Assembly (NCBI GenBank): GCA_035501615.1 | Contig: DATJVY010000012.1 | Coordinates: 1-64,000 of the forward strand | Length of the DNA stretch: 64,000 nt | Reading direction: 5' to 3' | DNA from: RPRB01 sp035501615 | GTDB taxonomy: Bacteria; Myxococcota; Myxococcia; Myxococcales; Myxococcaceae | Shown here: positions 1 through 8,719 of the stretch, in pieces | How the letters are laid out: every line of letters starts with the position of its first letter | Numbering within the stretch: the first letter of the stretch is position 1 | Program-made: the position numbers and the translations under genes | The notes under the pieces: model-generated | What the model was told of the DNA's origin: nothing | The model's input: the letters and a program-made list of their open reading frames with translations, nothing else | Databases searched by the model: none

Positions 1-41
1 ATTGACCGGAAACACCCGTCCCGCTACCTTCCCGCGCCCAC

Positions 42-1706
42 ATGACTTTCTACGAGGCCGCGCTCCGGGTTCTGGAGGCCGCCGGCCAGCCGCTCAGCTC
101 GGCCGAGATCACCGAGCGGTCGATCGCCCAGGGCCTCCTCAGCCACGTCGGGAAGACGCCGGAGCAGACGATGCTCTCCCGGCTGGCGGCGATGGCCCGG
201 CGAACCCGCGATCGCCGCGTCACCGTCACCGCACCCGACACCTTTGCCCTCACCGACTGGGGGCTCCCCGAGGACGCCGCCGCGCTCGAGGGGATGGCCG
301 CTCCCTACGAGCACCCCGAGGAGGGGCTCCCCCCGCTCCGCCCGGTCGAGCGCCACCCCGAGCCCCGAACCGAGAACGTCCGGGGCATCGGCCGACAGGA
401 GCGCCGCCGCCGGCAGGAGGAGGAGGAGCGCGGCCGGAAGCGGAAGTACCCACCCATCCCCGAGGTCGCCTTCGAGCTGCTCGGCGAGTCCGACTCGCCG
501 CTCGCGCCCTCCGAGGTGCTGCGGCTCGCCCGCGAGCGGGAGCTCGCCTCGGACGAGCTCCAGCCCGAGGCACTGCTCACCAGCCTGGCCGAGGAGAACC
601 AGCGGCGCATCGACGCCGGACGCCGCCCCAACTTCGCCCTCGACGCCACGGGTGCGCTGACCCTCGAGCGCGACGACGCCCCGGTCGCCGAGGTGCAGGC
701 GGCCTTCGCCCGGGCGCTGGACCTTCCGTTCACCGACGGCCGGATTGCCCTCCGCGCCGTGCCGGCCGCGGCGTCCGAGCCGCTGGTGGACGATGCCCTG
801 GTCCACTCCGCCAAGAGCGCCGTGAAGGAGGCCCGCCGGGCGATGGCCCGCGCCCTCCGCTCGCACCTGGCCTCGCTCGAGTCAGGGACGGTGGAGAAGG
901 CCTGCACGCGGATGCTCCACGCGCTCCACTTCCGGGAGATCAAGGTCGCCAAGCGTGGCAACCACGGCCCCCTGCTCACCGCGCGCCGCAAGGACGGCAG
1001 CCTCGAGCTGCGCTGGGCCATCCGCATCCACCGCGGAAACGGAGCGGTGGACCGGCGAGCCGTCCAGGATTGCCGGCGCGACCTCCAGCACCACTCGGCG
1101 CACGCCGCGCTCCTGCTCGCCACGGGCGATCTTCGCAGCGACGCTCGCTCCGAGGCGCTTTCCGGGGCGCCGGTCCACGTCTGGGCCGGAGAGGGCCTGG
1201 CGGAGAAGTTCCTGGAGGCCCACGCCGGCGTCCGGGTGACGTCGCTCGAGCTGTTCGAGCTCGACCGGGCCTTCTTCGAGGACGCCGCCCGCGGGGCGGA
1301 GGAGTCCCGCCGGCGCCGCGCGGAGCGCCACCGCGAGCGCGAGGAACGGGTCGAGCGCCAGGAGCCGGTCGAGGCGCTGGACGTCGGCGAGCCCACCGAT
1401 CAGGGCGACCTGGGCGACGACGACGAGGGCGAGGACGAGGGCCCCGAGGAGGGCGCGCCGGAGGGGTCCGCCGGCGCCCCCGAGGGTACCGCGGGAGAGG
1501 CGGGCAGCGGCGAGCGGAAGCGGCGCCGGCGGCGGCGGCGTGGACGGCGCGGCCGGGGAAAGCCGGAAGGCGCTCCGGGAGGCGCCGAGCCCGGCGGGAC
1601 ATCCTCCGGCGCCCCTCCGGGTGGCCCGGAGGCGGCGGCCGGTTCCCAGGAGCCCCCCGCGCCCCCCTCCGAGCCACCGACCGGCTCTTCACCGCACGAC
1701 GGTTGA
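42..1706 (+). CDS. HARE-HTH domain protein with degenerate restriction-endonuclease-like region
   Basis: 554 residues. Residues 1-70 look like a HARE-HTH (HB1/ASXL/restriction endonuclease HTH) winged-helix domain: the protein opens MTFYEAALRVLEAAGQPLS and continues with a charged helix ending in a TMLSRLAAMARR segment. A second similar segment lies at about 133-215 (PIPEVAFELLGESDSPLAPS). Residues about 280-415 read like an Mrr-type restriction endonuclease fold (VEKACTRMLHALHF, then alternating strands and helices), but the usual Q-x-K catalytic motif is not visible and the segment reads AIRIHRGNG instead. The C-terminal 130 residues are low complexity: acidic, then an Arg-rich block, then Gly/Pro/Ser. 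A role in DNA binding or nucleoid biology is inference. ATG 42 is the first start in frame. No clear promoter is visible in the 41 bases upstream. Confidence 0.6.
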   Translation: MTFYEAALRVLEAAGQPLSSAEITERSIAQGLLSHVGKTPEQTMLSRLAAMARRTRDRRVTVTAPDTFALTDWGLPEDAAALEGMAAPYEHPEEGLPPLRPVERHPEPRTENVRGIGRQERRRRQEEEERGRKRKYPPIPEVAFELLGESDSPLAPSEVLRLARERELASDELQPEALLTSLAEENQRRIDAGRRPNFALDATGALTLERDDAPVAEVQAAFARALDLPFTDGRIALRAVPAAASEPLVDDALVHSAKSAVKEARRAMARALRSHLASLESGTVEKACTRMLHALHFREIKVAKRGNHGPLLTARRKDGSLELRWAIRIHRGNGAVDRRAVQDCRRDLQHHSAHAALLLATGDLRSDARSEALSGAPVHVWAGEGLAEKFLEAHAGVRVTSLELFELDRAFFEDAARGAEESRRRRAERHREREERVERQEPVEALDVGEPTDQGDLGDDDEGEDEGPEEGAPEGSAGAPEGTAGEAGSGERKRRRRRRRGRRGRGKPEGAPGGAEPGGTSSGAPPGGPEAAAGSQEPPAPPSEPPTGSSPHDG

Positions 1707-1764
1707 GGGCTGCGGCAGCGCGGGGCGGAAGCCCCCGCCCGGCCCCCTTGTTAGAGTGCCTGCC

Positions 1765-2688
1765 GTGCCGAGGACGGTCTCCGTCGTTGCTGGATTGCTG
1801 GTGCTCGCGGGCTGCAAGCCTCCGCCGCACCCGGTCGAGCGCGTGGAGGTGGTGGCCGCCTCCCTGGCCGAGGCACAGGTACTGGCTCTCACCCCGGCGC
1901 AGGCCCAGGCTGACCTCTCCTCCCGGCTCGTCCCCGACCGAGGCTTCCGTCTGCTCAACCCCGGGACGCGGGGAGTCGACGACGCGGTCCGGCTCACCCT
2001 CGAGCTGGACGCGGTCCAGGAGCAGGCGAACGCCGCGGGCCTCCCCGCATTCGAGGAGGTGACCGCCTCGCTCGGCATCCGCAGGAGCGCCGAGGACGGC
2101 GTGGAACGGATCACTGTCCAGGCCAGCCGGAACCAGCCGGTGGAAGGGGAGGCGCTCGAGGCGCGCCAGGAAGCCGCCCGGCGCGCCCTGGGCGATGTGC
2201 TCGACCGGCTGGTGAAGGAGGCGCGGGTGCACCTCGACGCCCGGGGCCGTGACGACGCCCGGCTGGTCAAGGACCTCCGCTCGCGGGACGCGCTGGTCCG
2301 TCATGCGGCCACCTCCGCCCTGGTCGCCAGGCACAACCGGGCGGCAATTCCCGCCCTGGTGGAGCAGATCAAGGGCGACGACCCGCTGGAGGTGCGCCGG
2401 GCCATCGGGGGGCTGGTCGAGCTCCAGGCCCGCGAGGCGGTGCCGGAGCTGATCGAGATCAGCCGGGGGAAGGACCCAGGCTTCCTGCGCGAGCTCGTCT
2501 ACGCGCTCGGGGCCATCGGCGGCGACGAGGCCCAGGCCTACCTGTACACGATGTCCCAGGGGCATGATCAGCCCGCGGTGCGCGACGCCGCCCGTCAGGC
2601 CCTCGAGGAGATGGACCGCCACGGCCGGCGGGCCCAGAACCGTGCCCCCCGGAACGCCAGCCTCGCTCCCGGGGGGCGCCCGCGGTGA
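1765..2688 (+). CDS. HEAT-repeat lipoprotein
   Basis: About 307 residues. Starting at GTG 1765 gives a short lipoprotein signal peptide (MPRTVSVVAGLLVLAGC) with lipobox LAGC; GTG 1756 is an alternative. Residues about 165-280 form HEAT-like helical repeats with the typical pattern of alternating short helices (VRHAATSALVARHNRAAIPA, then VRRAIGGLVELQAREAVPEL, then a third unit). Such repeats normally mediate protein-protein contacts; no catalytic motif is visible. The protein is predicted to be anchored to a membrane on the periplasmic side. Its stop overlaps the GTG start of the next lipoprotein by 4 bases, which suggests co-translation of the pair. The specific function is unknown. Confidence 0.75.
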   Translation: MPRTVSVVAGLLVLAGCKPPPHPVERVEVVAASLAEAQVLALTPAQAQADLSSRLVPDRGFRLLNPGTRGVDDAVRLTLELDAVQEQANAAGLPAFEEVTASLGIRRSAEDGVERITVQASRNQPVEGEALEARQEAARRALGDVLDRLVKEARVHLDARGRDDARLVKDLRSRDALVRHAATSALVARHNRAAIPALVEQIKGDDPLEVRRAIGGLVELQAREAVPELIEISRGKDPGFLRELVYALGAIGGDEAQAYLYTMSQGHDQPAVRDAARQALEEMDRHGRRAQNRAPRNASLAPGGRPR

Positions 2689-3287
2689 GAGCCCGCCGCT
2701 GGGGAATGCTGGCGCTCGCGCTGCTCGGGTGCGCGCACGAGGCCGCTCCACCCCCTCCGGCAGCGACAACGGCGGCCCCGGCCGCGCGGAGGCCCGACAG
2801 CGCCCGGTACTTCCCCCTCGCGGTGGGCAACCACTGGACCTACGAGGCCACCTACCTCGGCGAGCGATCCACGCAGCGGGTCGAGCTGATCGCCTTCCGG
2901 GACGGCAGCTACGTGGACAAGGACGGCCGGGCGCTGCGCGTGGACGGCGAGGGCGTGCGGGACCAGGTCCGCTACCTGCTCCACGAGCCGCTCACGGTCG
3001 GAGCCACCTGGACCAGCGTGGTGGCCCCCGGTTCGGCCGAGCACTACAAGGTCCTCTCGGTCCGCGCGCCGTGCGAGTCCCCGGCGGGGCGCTTCCAGGA
3101 CTGCGTGGAGGTGGAGAGCCGCACCGTCGCCGACCCGGCAGCGCCGACCCGACTCCTGGTCAACCGCATGACCTTCGCGGCCGGGGTGGGCATCGTGCGG
3201 GTCCGCACGGCGCTCGAGGACGGGCAGCAGAGCAACCCCACCGCCGAGCTCCGGCTCACCGGCTTCGACGTCGCCGCCCTCCACTGA
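2685..3287 (+). CDS. Lipoprotein of unknown function
   Basis: 200 residues with a lipoprotein signal (MRARRWGMLALALLGCAHEA; lipobox LLGC). After a Pro/Ala linker the mature part begins RYFPLAVGNHWTYEAT, a phrase common in secreted beta-rich bacterial lipoproteins (PLxxGNxWTY). The remainder is beta-strand-like and contains two Cys (C in RAPCESPAG and in FQDCVEVES) that could form a disulfide. It starts at GTG 2685, inside the stop of the HEAT-repeat lipoprotein (GTGA overlap), so the two are probably made together and may act together at the cell envelope. No enzyme motif is seen. Confidence 0.7.
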   Translation: MRARRWGMLALALLGCAHEAAPPPPAATTAAPAARRPDSARYFPLAVGNHWTYEATYLGERSTQRVELIAFRDGSYVDKDGRALRVDGEGVRDQVRYLLHEPLTVGATWTSVVAPGSAEHYKVLSVRAPCESPAGRFQDCVEVESRTVADPAAPTRLLVNRMTFAAGVGIVRVRTALEDGQQSNPTAELRLTGFDVAALH

Positions 3288-3347
3288 GGTGCCGCGGACC
3301 GGCCCGTCGTGTGGGGATGCTAGTCTCCGCACGCTCCGACGAGGCCG

Positions 3348-4358
3348 ATGGTGCCCACCGATCGCCAGGACGCGACGCACACCCAGCTGGTGCTGGAGAT
3401 GCTCCTCGAGTCGGGTCAGGACTTCGCCTCGGGCGAGGCCCTCTCCGGGAAGCTGGGGCTGTCCCGCACCGCGGTGTGGAAGGTGGTGAACGCGCTGCGC
3501 GACCGTGGCTACGCCATCGAGGCGGTGCCCTCGCGTGGCTACCGGCTGATCCGCGTGCCGGATCGCCTCGGCGCCCTGGAGATCGTCCCGCTGCTCGAGA
3601 CGCACGACCTGGGCCGCACGGTGCACGCGTTCGATTCGCTGGGCAGCACGAGCGAGCATGCGTTCCGCCTGGCGGGGGAGGGGGCCGAGCACGGCGAGCT
3701 GGTGGTGGCCGAGCAGCAGACCGCGGGCCGCGGCCGGCGGGGGAGAAGCTGGGCCTCGCCCGCGGGGAAGAACCTCTACGCCTCGCTCGTGCTCCGGCCC
3801 GAGCTTCCGCCCCAGCGAGCTCCGGAGCTGACGCTGCTCGCCGCGGTGGCTGTGGCCGAGACCCTGCGGGGCGAGGGCGTGGAGGCGACCATCAAGTGGC
3901 CCAACGACCTCCAGGTGGGGGGCCGGAAGATCGCCGGCATCCTGACCGAGCTCTCGGCCGAGGCCGACCGGGTGCACTTCGTCATCCTCGGCATCGGGGT
4001 GAACCTCAACGCCGCCCCCGCGGACTTCCCACCCGAGCTCGCGGAGGTGGCGACCAGCGTCCTGCGGGTGACGGGCAGGCGGGTGAACCGTGCCGCCTTC
4101 GCCGCGCGGCTCCTGAGGACGCTCGAGCACTGGCTCGACGTGCACGAGCAGGAGGGATTCGGCCCGGTCCGGGCCCGGTGGCGCGAGCTCTCCTCGACCC
4201 TCGGCCTCGAGGTCCTGGTGAAGACCGACCGGCGGGAGCTGCGGGGAAAGGCCGAGGACATCGACGCCGACGGGGCACTGCTGCTCCGGACCGAGGACGG
4301 CGTGGAGCGGGTCCTCGCCGGGGACGTGGAGCAGGTCAGGCCGAGGGTCCGTCCCTAG
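3348..4358 (+). CDS. birA: Bifunctional biotin operon repressor / biotin-protein ligase BirA
   Basis: 336 residues, the usual size for group II BirA. Residues about 1-65 form a winged-helix DNA-binding domain (LVLEMLLESGQDFASGEALS, then a recognition helix GLSRTAVWKVVNALRDRGY). From about 80 the catalytic domain shows the biotin/ATP motif AGRGRRGRSWASPAGKNLYA and the conserved KWPNDLQVGGRKIAGILTE, followed by the small C-terminal domain. It activates biotin to biotinyl-AMP and attaches it to the biotin carboxyl carrier protein; the N-terminal domain suggests it also represses biotin genes. Start ATG 3348. It lies 67 bases upstream of coaX, so two cofactor genes are adjacent. Confidence 0.95.
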   Translation: MVPTDRQDATHTQLVLEMLLESGQDFASGEALSGKLGLSRTAVWKVVNALRDRGYAIEAVPSRGYRLIRVPDRLGALEIVPLLETHDLGRTVHAFDSLGSTSEHAFRLAGEGAEHGELVVAEQQTAGRGRRGRSWASPAGKNLYASLVLRPELPPQRAPELTLLAAVAVAETLRGEGVEATIKWPNDLQVGGRKIAGILTELSAEADRVHFVILGIGVNLNAAPADFPPELAEVATSVLRVTGRRVNRAAFAARLLRTLEHWLDVHEQEGFGPVRARWRELSSTLGLEVLVKTDRRELRGKAEDIDADGALLLRTEDGVERVLAGDVEQVRPRVRP

Positions 4359-4425
4359 GGCGACACGCTCCGGCGGGGCTCTCGTGCTTGACTCCCACCC
4401 CCCACCGCTGCCCTGTTAGCGCCCG

Positions 4426-5199
4426 ATGCTCCTGACCATCGACGTCGGCAACACCAACACCGTGCTGGGGGTCTTCGAGAGGACGAGGCTGGTGGACCAC
4501 TGGCGCCTCGCGACCGATGCCCGCCGGACCGCCGACGAGTACGGGCTGTGGATCCGCCAGGTGCTCCAGTGGGCCGGCATCCGTGGCGAGGGCATCACCG
4601 CGCTCGCGGTGTCGAGCGTCGTACCCCCGCTGCAGTTCTCGCTGGAGCAGATGAGCAACCGCTACTTCGGGGTCGCCCCGCTGTTCGTCGGTCCCGGGGT
4701 GAAGACCGGGATGCCCATCCTCTACGACAACCCCCGCGAGGTCGGGGCCGACCGGGTGGTGAACGCCGTCGCCGCCTACGAGAAGCACCGGGGCGGGCTG
4801 ATCGTCGTCGACTTCGGGACCGCCACCACCTTCGACGCGGTGACGCCGAAGGGCGAGTACCTGGGCGGCAGCATCTGCCCCGGGGTGACCATCTCCATGG
4901 AGGCGCTGTTCCAGAACGCCGCCAAGCTGCCGCGGGTGGAGTTCGCGCGCCCGCCCACGGTGGTGGGGAAGAACACCGTCCACTCGATGCAGTCCGGCCT
5001 GGTCTACGGCTACGTGGGCCTGGTGGATGGCATCTGCGAACGGATGGCACGGGAGCTGGGATTCCCGGTGCGGGTGGTGGCCACCGGGGGCCTGGCCAGC
5101 CTCATCGCCGGCGAGTCGCGCTGCATCCAGGAGGTGGACGAGTTCCTGACCCTCGAAGGGCTGCGGATCATCCACGAACGGAACCATGCCCACGCTTGA
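4426..5199 (+). CDS. coaX: Type III pantothenate kinase
   Basis: 257 residues, normal for CoaX. It has the ASKHA-fold phosphate motifs of the family: LTIDVGNTNTVLGVF at the N-terminus, the GADRVVNAVAAYE segment with the substrate-binding Asp-Arg, VVDFGTATTFDAV (phosphate 2 motif with the catalytic Asp), and VVATGGLASLIA near the C-terminus. It phosphorylates pantothenate in the first step of coenzyme A synthesis in the cytosol. The birA-coaX order is common in bacteria. Its last 14 bases overlap the next gene in another frame, so the downstream protein is probably translated with it. Confidence 0.96.
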   Translation: MLLTIDVGNTNTVLGVFERTRLVDHWRLATDARRTADEYGLWIRQVLQWAGIRGEGITALAVSSVVPPLQFSLEQMSNRYFGVAPLFVGPGVKTGMPILYDNPREVGADRVVNAVAAYEKHRGGLIVVDFGTATTFDAVTPKGEYLGGSICPGVTISMEALFQNAAKLPRVEFARPPTVVGKNTVHSMQSGLVYGYVGLVDGICERMARELGFPVRVVATGGLASLIAGESRCIQEVDEFLTLEGLRIIHERNHAHA

Positions 5200-6271
5200 G
5201 CTCGCAGCCACCGTCAAGAAGCACGTCGATCCGTCGGCCCCGCTGCCGCTCCGGATGATGGCCGCCAAGGCCCTCGTCCCCCTGCCGCCTCCGGACATGA
5301 TCACCGCGCTCTTCGTTCTCACCGGGGACTCGGACGACAAGGTCCGGGCGACGGCGGAGGACTCGGCCGGCAAGCTCCCGGACAAGATCCTCAGCTCCGC
5401 GCTGCGGGACGAGGAGGTGGATCCCCCGGTGCTGGGCTGGTTCCTCGACCGGCTCGCCAGGCAGGACGTCTACGCGGAGATGCTCATCCTCAACGCCTCC
5501 ACCCCGGACGACGCGGTGGCCCGGGCGGCCGCGCACTGCAGCTTCCGCATCGCCGAGATCATCAGCCAGAACCAGCTCCGCCTCCTTCGCCACGAGGACG
5601 TCGTCCGCCAGCTCTGCTCGAATCCCAGCTGCGGCCCGGCACTGATCGACGGCGTCTGCGACTTCTGCGTCCGCTCCGGTCTGACCCTGGCCGACGTGCA
5701 CGAGATGCGGAAGGCGCGGGTGCGCATCTTCGGCCCGGACGCCGAGGAAGCAGCCCCCGACCAGGGGCCGACCGCGGACGAGATCATCGAGGAGTACCAG
5801 GAGCTGGCGGACGAGAACGCGCCGCCGATGGAGGAGGGGAAGCGGCTCACCCTCGCCCAGCGCATCATGCGGATGAGCATCGCCGAGAAGATCAAGCTGG
5901 CCACCAAGGGCAACAAGGAGGCCCGGAGCTACCTGATGCGCGACTCGAACAAGCTGGTGTCGGTCGCGGTCATCCGGAGCCCGAAGATCACCGACGGCGA
6001 GATACTCGCGGTGGCGAACAACCGGGCCGCGCAGGACGACGTGCTGCGGGTCGTCTACAACAACCGCGAGTGGCTGAAGATGTACCCGGTGAAGCTGGCC
6101 CTCACCAAGAACCCCAAGGTACCACTGCCGGTGGCGATGAAGTTCCTCGCCCAGCTCCGGGAGTCGGAGGTGAAGGATCTCGCCAAGAACAAGAACGTCC
6201 CCTCGGGCGTGCAGCTCCTGGCGCGGAAGATGATGGAAAAGAAGAACGCGCCGAAGAAGGAGGAGAAGTAG
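5186..6271 (+). CDS. HEAT-like helical protein with a four-cysteine cluster
   Basis: 361 residues, mostly alpha-helical. The N-terminal 140 residues resemble HEAT-type repeats (LRMMAAKALVPLPPPDMITA; KVRATAEDSAGKLPD). C144, C149, C158 and C161 form a compact cluster (C-x4-C-x8-C-x2-C) that could bind zinc. The C-terminal half is Lys-rich (IAEKIKLATKGNKEARSYL). There is no signal peptide, so it is probably cytosolic. The ATG lies inside coaX (14-base overlap). I do not recognise a named family. It ends three bases before the convergent FrzS-like gene, leaving no room for a conventional terminator. Confidence 0.7.
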   Translation: MPTLELAATVKKHVDPSAPLPLRMMAAKALVPLPPPDMITALFVLTGDSDDKVRATAEDSAGKLPDKILSSALRDEEVDPPVLGWFLDRLARQDVYAEMLILNASTPDDAVARAAAHCSFRIAEIISQNQLRLLRHEDVVRQLCSNPSCGPALIDGVCDFCVRSGLTLADVHEMRKARVRIFGPDAEEAAPDQGPTADEIIEEYQELADENAPPMEEGKRLTLAQRIMRMSIAEKIKLATKGNKEARSYLMRDSNKLVSVAVIRSPKITDGEILAVANNRAAQDDVLRVVYNNREWLKMYPVKLALTKNPKVPLPVAMKFLAQLRESEVKDLAKNKNVPSGVQLLARKMMEKKNAPKKEEK

Positions 6272-6274
6272 CCC

Positions 6275-7696
6275 TCAGGCGACGGCGGGCTCGTCGGTGC
6301 CCGGCTCGGGGTCCTCGCTCACCGGCTCGGGCGGCGTGCCGGCCGCCTCCCCGGGGGCTGCCTCCCGCTCGGCGAGGAGCTGGTTGGCCACCGCGACCGC
6401 CTTCCGGGCCTTCTCCCGTGCCCGCTCCTCGGCCTTCAGCCGGCCGTAGAGCCGGGTCACCCGCTCCCGGTTCTTCCGGGTCTCGAGCTCCAGCTCCGCC
6501 ACCCGGGCCCGCAGGGACTCCGCCTCGTCCGAGCCGACGCCGGGCTCCTGCTGCTCCCGCAGGCGCACCAGCTCGCTCTCGGCCGCCTCCGCCCGCTCGC
6601 GGAGGTCCTGGAGCTGCCGCTCGGCGCCGTCGGCGTGCGCGCGGTTCAGCTCCAGATCGCGCTGTGCCGCCGCGAGCTGATCCTCCAGCGCCCGCCGGGA
6701 CTCGTCCGCGTCGGGCTGCCCTCCGCCCTGGAGCGCCTGTTCCAGCCGCCCCCGCTCCTGGACCGCCTGGTCGAGCCGTGTCTGGAGCGCCTTGAGCTGT
6801 CCGTCGCGCCGGGTCAGCTCGGCCTTGAGCTCCAGCTCGCGCTGTTCGGACTGGGCCTGCTGGTCGCGGAGGTCGCCCACCAGCTGCTCGGCGGCGTGCA
6901 GCGCCGAGCGCAGGCGGAGCAGCTCTCCCGCCTCGCCCTCCGCCGGGGCCTCCAGCTCCCGCTGGGCGGCCTGGACCTCGTCCGCGAACGCCCGGGCCTG
7001 GTCGTCGTCCGCTCCGAGGTCCCCTGGGCTGAGGAGGTCGCTGCCGCCGGACGGTACCGCCTCGGCGGGAAGTGACTCGGGGAGCGGGGTGACACCGAGC
7101 TGGACCATCGTCGGCCCGCCGTCCTCCTCGGGCGCGGAGAGGGCCGAGAAGTCCTCCTCCGGCGGGGGAGGCGGGGGGCGCACCACCCGGGCGGTCGCCG
7201 CCGGTGGGGGAGGCGGGGGCGCGGCCTTGACCGGCGCGGGAGCGTCGTCGAACGCGGCGTCGATGAGGTCGAGGTCCGGGTCCCCGGAGACGGTCGCCTC
7301 CTCCTCCAGGACCAGGGGGGTCTCCTCGTGCGCACCGGAGAGTCGCGCCACGGCTGCGACGAGCGCCGGGACGTCCAGGGGTCTGGCCAGGTACTCGTCG
7401 GCGCGGTTCTTCAGTCGCCGGTGGGCGTCGAACCCCTCCGGATTCCCCACGATGATGACCGGGATGGACTTCAGCGCGTCGTCCTTCTTGAGCTTCCCCA
7501 CCAGGAGGTAGCCGTTCTGCCCGCCGGGGAGCTCGACCGCGAGCACCACGACGCCCGGCGGGCGCTTCCGCACGAGGTCCACGACGCTTCGTCCGTCGGT
7601 GGTCTCCTCGACGGTGTGGCCGCGCTGCTGAAGGGCGGAGCGGACGCGGCTCGAGAGAGCCGTGTCTCCCTCGACGATCAGGACATGGGTCGGCAT
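6275..7696 (-). CDS. frzS: FrzS-like pseudo-receiver/coiled-coil motility protein
   Basis: 473 residues from ATG 7696; an upstream in-frame start at 7726 would add residues that fall before the receiver fold. Residues 1-120 are a CheY-like receiver (MPTHVLIVEGDTALSSRVRS). The phosphoacceptor Asp position is Ala53 (VVVLAVELPGGQNGY), so it is a pseudo-receiver. The segment GQNGYLLVGKLKKDDALK and the later IIVGNPEGFDAHRRLKN closely follow what I recall of Myxococcus FrzS. Residues about 125-240 are Pro/Ala/acidic linker. About 240-450 are a long coiled coil with Leu/Arg/Glu/Gln heptads, and the tail is Pro/Glu-rich. FrzS moves between cell poles and regulates type IV pilus motility in Myxococcus; the same role here is inference. 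It is the last gene of a sigma/anti-sigma unit. Confidence 0.85.
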   Translation of the reverse strand: MPTHVLIVEGDTALSSRVRSALQQRGHTVEETTDGRSVVDLVRKRPPGVVVLAVELPGGQNGYLLVGKLKKDDALKSIPVIIVGNPEGFDAHRRLKNRADEYLARPLDVPALVAAVARLSGAHEETPLVLEEEATVSGDPDLDLIDAAFDDAPAPVKAAPPPPPPAATARVVRPPPPPPEEDFSALSAPEEDGGPTMVQLGVTPLPESLPAEAVPSGGSDLLSPGDLGADDDQARAFADEVQAAQRELEAPAEGEAGELLRLRSALHAAEQLVGDLRDQQAQSEQRELELKAELTRRDGQLKALQTRLDQAVQERGRLEQALQGGGQPDADESRRALEDQLAAAQRDLELNRAHADGAERQLQDLRERAEAAESELVRLREQQEPGVGSDEAESLRARVAELELETRKNRERVTRLYGRLKAEERAREKARKAVAVANQLLAEREAAPGEAAGTPPEPVSEDPEPGTDEPAVA

Positions 7697-7746
7697 CGGC
7701 GAAGCCAAAAGGCTACGGCCAGGCACCCACGCCGGGCAAACCTCAG

Positions 7747-8640
7747 TCAGTTCTGGAGCCCGGGGCCCTGGAACCCGACCGGGATCAGCTGGAGCGCCGG
7801 GTTCTGCGGCGGGATGGGGAGCATGGGCCGCTGGCGCACGGGCGCGACCACCTCGGGAGGGGGGCTGGGCGTCCGGCCGGTGGGGTCGATCTCCCGGAGC
7901 GTTTGCCGGAGGTCGGCCTCGTCCATGTCCGAGACCAGCTCGTACACCAGACCACCCGACCGCCAGCTCGCCACGCTGAAGCCGTGGACGCTGTGCATGC
8001 CCACCTGGGGCCAGGAGGCGACCGAGGGAATCTCGCGGTCCGGGTCCTGGAGGACGAAGAGGCCGAGCCGGCGGTCCTCCCCGGCGCGCTGCCCGGGGGC
8101 CATCTGGTACACGACGTAGGCAGCGTCGTGCTCGCGCAGGTTCGACAGTCGCGCCCCGGCGATGGTCGCCCCCGGCACGTGGGGCAGGGGCACCGGCAGG
8201 CGCATGTTGTCCCCGAAGAAGCGCTCCACGTCGGCGCGGCTGGCCTGGGTCAGCTCGAACGGCAGGGGGCGCTGGTAGCGGAGGGCGGCGTCCTCGACGA
8301 TCTGCTCGCGGTGCCCGGGCCGCTCCTCGAGGTAGACGATGCCGGCGGCGGCGGCCACGAACGCGACCGTGCCCCAGCGGGCCCAGGAGAGCATCTGCAC
8401 CCGGCGGTGCTCACGGCGGATGCCGGCCCGGAGCATCGCCCGGAGCGCCTCGGGGGCCGGGGCCCGGGTGCGCATCTGGGCGCTGCGACGCAGCGCGCCC
8501 TGGAATGCCGCCTCGCGGGACAGCCGGGCACGGCAGCCGGCGCAACCCGCCGCGTGGGTCTCGATGTGCCCGCGCTCCGCCTCGTCGAGCTCGCCGTCCA
8601 GGTACGGATAGATCAGCGGGTCGAGTTCGATGCAATTCAT
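7747..8640 (-). CDS. Zinc-binding anti-sigma factor
   Basis: 297 residues. It opens MNCIELDPLIYPYLDGELDE, followed by the ZAS zinc motif H-x3-C-x2-C (THAAGCAGCRARLS), which marks anti-sigma factors of ECF sigma factors. One hydrophobic segment at about 88-105 (WGTVAFVAAAAGIVYLE) is a probable transmembrane helix, with about 190 residues outside the cytoplasm ending in a Pro-rich tail. It should hold the sigma factor encoded 79 bases upstream inactive until an envelope signal arrives. Gene order sigma, anti-sigma, FrzS-like protein on one strand with short gaps suggests a single transcript. Confidence 0.88.
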   Translation of the reverse strand: MNCIELDPLIYPYLDGELDEAERGHIETHAAGCAGCRARLSREAAFQGALRRSAQMRTRAPAPEALRAMLRAGIRREHRRVQMLSWARWGTVAFVAAAAGIVYLEERPGHREQIVEDAALRYQRPLPFELTQASRADVERFFGDNMRLPVPLPHVPGATIAGARLSNLREHDAAYVVYQMAPGQRAGEDRRLGLFVLQDPDREIPSVASWPQVGMHSVHGFSVASWRSGGLVYELVSDMDEADLRQTLREIDPTGRTPSPPPEVVAPVRQRPMLPIPPQNPALQLIPVGFQGPGLQN

Positions 8641-8719
8641 TGGGCGGCCGCGTAGGGCTCGGGCAATTGTCTAGCCCGGGAATCCCCGATTTGGCCAGCG
8701 GCCGACCTGGGGGATCCCG

